Source of the DNA: Epiperipatus broadwayi
Lineage: Eukaryota; Onychophora; Udeonychophora; Euonychophora; Peripatidae
Assembly: GCA_028023455.1 (NCBI GenBank)
Contig: JAQFVV010006624.1
Coordinates: 124,001-188,000, forward strand
Reading direction: 5' to 3'
DNA: 64,000 nt
Shown here in pieces: positions 59,429 to 64,000 of this stretch. The position numbers were made by a program, and so were the translations under genes. Within the stretch, counting starts at the first letter, position 1, and every line of letters starts with the position of its first letter. The notes under the pieces were generated by a model. That model saw nothing but the letters and a program-made list of their open reading frames with translations. It made no database searches and was not told the origin of the DNA.

Positions 59429-59890
59429 TCAAGCAGAAAAATAATCTATATCAAATTTTTTGTGACTGTATGTTATCATATGTAAGTGAATTGAGGTGCA
59501 GAATTGAGAAGAAATTAAAGAAGCATGAATTGTTTATACAAGTGTATGAAAAGTAAAAATAATAATGATTTAATGATTGCTTGAGCTTTCCTGGATCAGG
59601 AAAGGACCTGTAAATATAAATTTGATATTGAAAGTGTTAAGATCCTTTATGAAGAGAGAAACCATAATAAAAGCAAAATTAATGAGACAATTTTAATAAA
59701 TAGAAATAAAATTAATATAATTAATAGACAAGTTGCGAATGTTACAATTTGGGATTCATGGGATTTTAGTTGATGATGTTTGCTTCTGTTATGTTTTTTT
59801 GAATTTAACAGCAGTTGAGGAGGGTTAAGGAATTAATTGAAAGTACTTCTGTGGATTGAAAGTCTGTATATAATAGTTAATTACCATTAT
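59429..59890 (+). pseudogene. Penelope-like element relic, plus copy of a second head-to-head pair
   Basis: It begins at CTTGTCAAGCAGAAAAATAA, equivalent to 38376 of the first locus, and keeps the IYQIF.DC region, a decayed YIG (YVS), the EKKLKKHEL stretch and the 3' noncoding landmarks (GATTTTAGTTGATGATG, GAAAGTACTTCTG). A frameshift and stop in the nuclease region make it inactive. Confidence 0.75.
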
Positions 59891-59913
59891 ATATATATTG
59901 AACCGTATTTGAA

Positions 59914-61645
59914 TGTGTGCATTCGAAATACCGGTCTCTTAGGCAGAGAAGAACATACTTGGAGAGTATGTATGCCCAAATGATAGCTACAAAGTATATA
60001 ACTAGCATTACATTTCCAGGACATAGCTTCTTCTCGGCTGTTGAGTTCAACACCAAATCCAAAGCACTTTTTTGTTTGTGTATAAACATGGGTGTTAGCT
60101 GTTTATTCTAAAAGAATACTAAAGGAATAGACAACGCACTTTGAACAGTGGCCACTAACTCAACGCCTAAATCCACGACTAGCTCAGCTGTTTGTAATCA
60201 CTAATAGCTTACACTTAATTAGTGATTAAAAGAATTGATAAAAGAATTTGTTAAAAAGAATTGATAAAAAGAATTGACCGACAAATAAAGTTTAATTTTA
60301 AAGATAATTTATTCACTAACATTTATTTACTAAATTTAAACATTTTATACATCTAATAAAACACACGCATATTTTAAATTAACATTCTAAATAGTTTAAA
60401 TATTCTTGAATATTTTCATAACAGAACACTGGGAATTTATCTACTGTGACTAGTAATATTGATATAAGGATCACGCACATATTAACTCATGCACACACAT
60501 AATAATGATAATAAAGGACTACATAGCATTTGAAATTTAATCACACACATCAATAGTTCATTTATGTATGATTTAGAGTGCATATAATTAGACTCTTGAA
60601 AGATTTGTACGAATTAATGCAATGGCTATTGCAGTATAAACGAAAATAAGCAAATGTTTTACCTAGGATTTTGAACGTAGATTTAACACTTTGTTTTCTT
60701 CTTGTTTGTTGTTTCTTCCAGTATGAATGGTTCCAGTATGAATGCTTCCAGCCGGCGGGAACGTTTCCTTGATGAGTTTCCTTATTATTCACGATTATTA
60801 CTATTGGAGACAATTAGATACTGATGGAGATTTTCTATGTTGTTACGTTGACATTATTTCACGGGAAGATCTTGCTGTTTTCATCAGACTTTTTAGGCTG
60901 TGGAGAGGCGTGAACTCCCAAAATCTTCTCAACACTGCATTTTGTTTGTTAACTGCTCAATTAATTTCTGAACTGCACTACTCAATTACTTTGTGAACTG
61001 ATTGTCTCAACTGATTGTCCGATAAAATATTCAGTATTTATACCAATGAAGTGTTTTCTTTTCAATATCCTCCGGCAAATATCTGTTGTCTAAATTCTTT
61101 ATTAATTAATCCTTTGATAAACGTGTTTTGGAAGATTGCTTAATTAGTAATAGCCATGCAGAGATGTTGTTTTATATTTTAATTAATAACCATTGCTGTG
61201 TTTTTTAATAATAATCTTCTTTAACTTTCATTTATTTATAATAACATTTATTCTATTGTTGACAATCACACATATATACACACATACATTAGTTTTAACA
61301 TTATTTTTTCTTTAATTAAACTTGAATGAAAAGAGATTTGTATGTTTTAACTTTTTAAATTATATTTTTACGAATACTAATAAAAACTATTTATTTCCTT
61401 TCGTAAACCTTTAGTTTCATTTTTCAAACCAAGACTCCCCCTCCCCCCTTTTGATTAATTAATTGTAGCTTTTTTTTTATTTCAAAAACTAACGCTAGAA
61501 AACTATTTAATTCTTATCTTTTTCGAAAACAAGCTGCAATAAACTCTTCAACATTTAATTTTATGTTTTTCTTTTATGAAAGATTACATTAATAATAATT
61601 TTAGATAAAAATTGTATGTGCCTATATCAATATAGGTACATTACA
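59914..61645 (-). mobile_element. Probable 3' LTR of a second gag-only retroelement
   Basis: On the minus strand the sequence immediately 5' of 61645 is a purine tract (AAAAGGAAGGGTGG, 61646-61659) followed by TGTAATGTACC, the junction expected of a polypurine tract and an LTR start. The region to 59914 is less AT-rich than its surroundings and could end in CACACA (TGTGTG on plus at 59914), giving TG...CA and a 1.73-kb LTR. The second LTR would lie right of the window. The outer boundary is a guess; the inner one is better supported. 64-84 codon frames inside have no motif. Confidence 0.45.
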
Positions 61646-61659
61646 CCACCCTTCCTTTT
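61646..61659 (-). promoter_or_regulatory. Candidate polypurine tract
   Basis: The minus strand reads AAAAGGAAGGGTGG directly before TGTAATG. In LTR retroelements this tract resists RNase H and primes plus-strand DNA synthesis. It is placed correctly for a minus-strand element whose gag-like ORF starts at 63709. Confidence 0.5.
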
Positions 61660-61897
61660 GAGAGTAAAATGTGTCATTTTTGACCATTTTATCTCTGACA
61701 ACATTAAATCTTAATTTATTATTCCTTCTAAGTTTGCTTTTTGGTATCCTTTCCTTTTCCATGCTAAGGGCAATCTCCAATTATGCTTTTCTTCTTTCTA
61801 TGCTGGTAACATTGCTTACATTGTTCATCCTGGATAATGACCACGAGGACAAACTAAATTTGTGGCACGGGGATCTTTTATAAACGAAGCTTTGGCT

Positions 61898-62085
61898 GCC
61901 GATTCTCTTGATCGGACTTTGACTAAGAAAAGGTGGCTGCAAATGGCAGAAATTTCAACTGTCCATTTCCAACTTACGCCCTGGAAAACGATTGCCGATT
62001 CTCTTGATCGGACTTTAACTAAGCAGCTGCAATGGCAGGAATTTTCAATTGTCCATTTCCGACTTACACTTTGGAAAACGAGGTA
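61898..62085 (+). repeat. 96-bp tandem repeat, two copies
   Basis: Copies start at 61898 and 61994 with GCCGATTCTCTTGATCGGAC and end near TGGAAAACGA, with a few differences and a short deletion in the second. Each begins with the palindrome CCGAT...ATCGG. They lie between the purine tract and the gag-like ORF, in the interior of the second LTR element. Confidence 0.85.
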
Positions 62086-62089
62086 TGAG

Positions 62090-62980
62090 ACATGGGGATT
62101 CTCCCCTGAAAAGTGACTTACGATTTACTCTGGTTGTTGCCAGTGCGCTTTTTAAAAGATGAATGATCCCGGCCAATCCATTGTGGGTACTAGAATTTAT
62201 CCAGTCAAGAGCTTTAAACTTAATCCTTATCTAACTTATTTCAATACTACCCTCATCCCTTTAGATTCGAACCCTTATACGCTCCTAATACAACTTAGAT
62301 TGACTTTCATTTATATTATTTTTAAATTCATTACGAACATTATTTAAATATTTAGTTTCACGATACTTATTTTAAACCCATACGAACATTATCCATATTT
62401 ATTTATGCTACAAAATTATTTTGAAACTATCACAGACATCAGTTTACATATTTATTTATATTACGATATTATTTTAACCCATTATTTTAACTTATATATT
62501 AATGTGCGTGTACTCCGAGAAAAAAAAACTTTTACTTTATTATGATTCATTCATTATTATTATTTACTACAGATATATTATACTTATTTGCTTAACTTGA
62601 TTTCTTTTTGCTTATTTCCGTTATCTTATTTATTTATTTCAACCTACAACTCTACTTTTACATCATTAATTTGACCCATTTATTTGACTTGATTTTTTTT
62701 TTATTTATTTAATCTGTTTATTTATGAGCATTTCCTTAATTAATATTTGCATGGAGAAAAAAAAATCTTTTATTTTGCGAAGCCTACATTATTATTATTA
62801 CTTGCAACATTTCATTTATTATTATTCATTCATTTTTTTAAATTTATTGTCTTAAGTTTTAAATAGAAGTTTCAGATTTAATTTATTAGATTTATTTACT
62901 TTAGAATAATCATATTCGTGCTCATTGTCCATTTCCGGTCCTTTTTGTTTATTTCCTTTACTATTCTGCCCATTTACTAA
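62090..62980. other. AT-rich interior of the second LTR element
   Basis: No protease, RT or integrase frame is visible on the minus strand where pol would be expected. The sequence is dominated by TTATTTATTT-type runs. Confidence 0.5.
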
Positions 62981-62983
62981 CTC

Positions 62984-63709
62984 TTAAACTATGTCCGACG
63001 GCTCCTTTTTTCTTTCTACAAATTCTATAATATAAACTAACTTTCCTCTCTTATCGGTTCCGCTTATATATTTTATTGCTTTATCTCTTTCTCTTTCTGT
63101 TCTGTTTTCGACCTTGTAAATTAGAAAACTTTTAAGCTTTACAGATCTCCGTATTTTTCCTAATCGTGAATATTTTTTCCTATGCTTCCTCTTTGTTTTA
63201 AATCTACATCTACAGCGAATGCGAACGTTTACTTTAACCTTTTTAAATTTTTGTAAAAACTTTTCTACACTATCTACTACCTTGAACTTATGTTTGTCTA
63301 CTTTATTTATCACAACACTATCTGATTTTAATTCAATTTCTATGTCTTTTATCACCTCAACTTCCTTTTTAACTTCCTGACTTTCTTTAATTAAATCTAA
63401 CTCTATAACTTCTTGGTTCTTCTCTACCTTTACCATTATCTCACATCTTATTTCTCTTACTTCTGCTCTGAGTTCTTTAATTTCTGTTTTAACCTGACTA
63501 ATTTCTGCCTTCAATTCTGCTTTGAGTTCTTCTTTGAGCTCTTGTTGGCTTTGTTTAATTTCTTGACGCATTTCTTCCATCATATTCATCATCATTTTTA
63601 TCATCATTCGCATCTCAGATACTTCTTCTTTCTCCTTTTCTACTAACTGGGGATTTTTAAAATATATTGGGCTTTTTTTCGGATCCATTTTCAAAATTTT
63701 CAATTTCAA
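62984..63709 (-). CDS. Coiled-coil, basic-tailed gag-like protein
   Basis: This frame is 241 codons. Residues about 20-130 are a charged Glu/Lys/Met-rich coiled coil with Met-rich heptads near 30-50; residues 160-205 are strongly basic (an Arg-Cys-Arg-Cys-Arg run and several Lys-Arg clusters) and could bind RNA. It has the same overall plan and strand as the coiled-coil gag ORF at 25671-26504 and sits in the equivalent place relative to an LTR, so a gag-like role in particle assembly is inferred. It lacks a recognisable Retrotrans_gag core. Met8 is an alternative start. A host coiled-coil protein cannot be excluded. Confidence 0.5.
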   Translation of the reverse strand: MKLKILKMDPKKSPIYFKNPQLVEKEKEEVSEMRMMIKMMMNMMEEMRQEIKQSQQELKEELKAELKAEISQVKTEIKELRAEVREIRCEIMVKVEKNQEVIELDLIKESQEVKKEVEVIKDIEIELKSDSVVINKVDKHKFKVVDSVEKFLQKFKKVKVNVRIRCRCRFKTKRKHRKKYSRLGKIRRSVKLKSFLIYKVENRTERERDKAIKYISGTDKRGKLVYIIEFVERKKEPSDIV

Positions 63710-64000
63710 AGTACTAGCGCTTATGTTAAACTAAATTTAAATACGACTTATTTATTTATTTTTTCTTACTAAGACGGGAACTCATGCTAACTCCACCCTT
63801 TTAGTCCTTTTCTCTACCTGATCTAATGCTTTAACTCTGCCCAAATATCAACTGTCTCTGATTTGATAGCATACATGTCAAAATCTCTTTTCATTTCGAA
63901 AAAAAAAATTTCGGTCAATTCTTTTTTTTTTAAATTAAAACACTTTTACATACGTAATTTAACTTTTTAGATTTTTATTTTCAACAAGAACAAAGTATTT
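63710..64000. other. Leader of the second LTR element, cut by the window edge
   Basis: AT-rich with A/T homopolymers. No TGGCGCC-type primer-binding site is seen before the right edge, so the 5' LTR lies outside the window. Confidence 0.4.

Overview
The window looks like a gene-poor, very AT-rich (roughly 70-75% A+T by eye) stretch of an invertebrate animal genome. The evidence is the repeat content: RTE-clade LINEs with short TGA-type 3' tails, Penelope-like elements (PLEs) carrying GIY-YIG endonuclease sequence, Ty3-type LTR elements with long LTRs, a SPIN/URR1-like hAT MITE, a Tigger-like TA-flanked transposon, and hammerhead-ribozyme repeats. I cannot name the phylum. No complete host gene, rRNA or tRNA was recognised. 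Two weak exon candidates are given: a possible first coding exon ending in a perfect donor at 46351-46380(+), and a possible internal exon at 33041-33283(-).

Layout. 1-4400: 5'-truncated RTE relic, the 3' end of another LINE, and a nested palindromic foldback. 7100-8750: two copies of a hammerhead-bearing dispersed repeat, one duplicated as a 540-bp inverted pair. 10640-11460(-): decayed LINE. 17145-17545(-): RTE 3' relic. 19621-20465: 357-bp tandem repeat. 20690-31480: a degenerate long inverted-repeat element split by a 9.8-kb LTR retroelement (20807-30627) with 3.1-kb LTRs, TG...CA ends and a 4-bp target duplication ATAC. That element carries only gag-like ORFs, on the minus strand, and no pol. 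37180-38810: head-to-head pair of PLE relics around an (AT)54 tract. 39823-41255: Tigger-like element with a nested MITE and an internal 148-bp tandem duplication. 41467-41870: ATCT microsatellite. 41980-43460(-): second PLE family relic with a hammerhead-like motif at its 3' side and a hAT MITE inserted in its body. 43978-44155: perfect 71-bp palindrome. 45235-45549: inverted hammerhead-repeat pair. 48590-49440(-): RTE relic holding a fragment of the hammerhead repeat. 52304-54450: best-preserved RTE (484-codon RT ORF), followed in tandem by a second truncated RTE. 56030-58785: more hammerhead and tandem-repeat relatives and an RTE 3' end. 58925-59890: second head-to-head PLE pair. 59914 to the right edge: a second gag-only LTR element (LTR, purine tract, 96-bp tandem repeat, coiled-coil gag-like ORF), running off the window.

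How the parts relate. Almost everything recognisable is mobile DNA at different stages of decay, with clear nesting (LTR element in inverted-repeat element; hAT in PLE; hammerhead repeat in RTE). The most notable system is the dispersed hammerhead-ribozyme repeat. Four loci keep the CUGAUGA/GAAA frame to different degrees, with compensatory changes in stem II. A separate hammerhead-like motif lies beside a PLE, a lineage known to carry such ribozymes. Coordinates of relic boundaries are approximate because they were found by eye.
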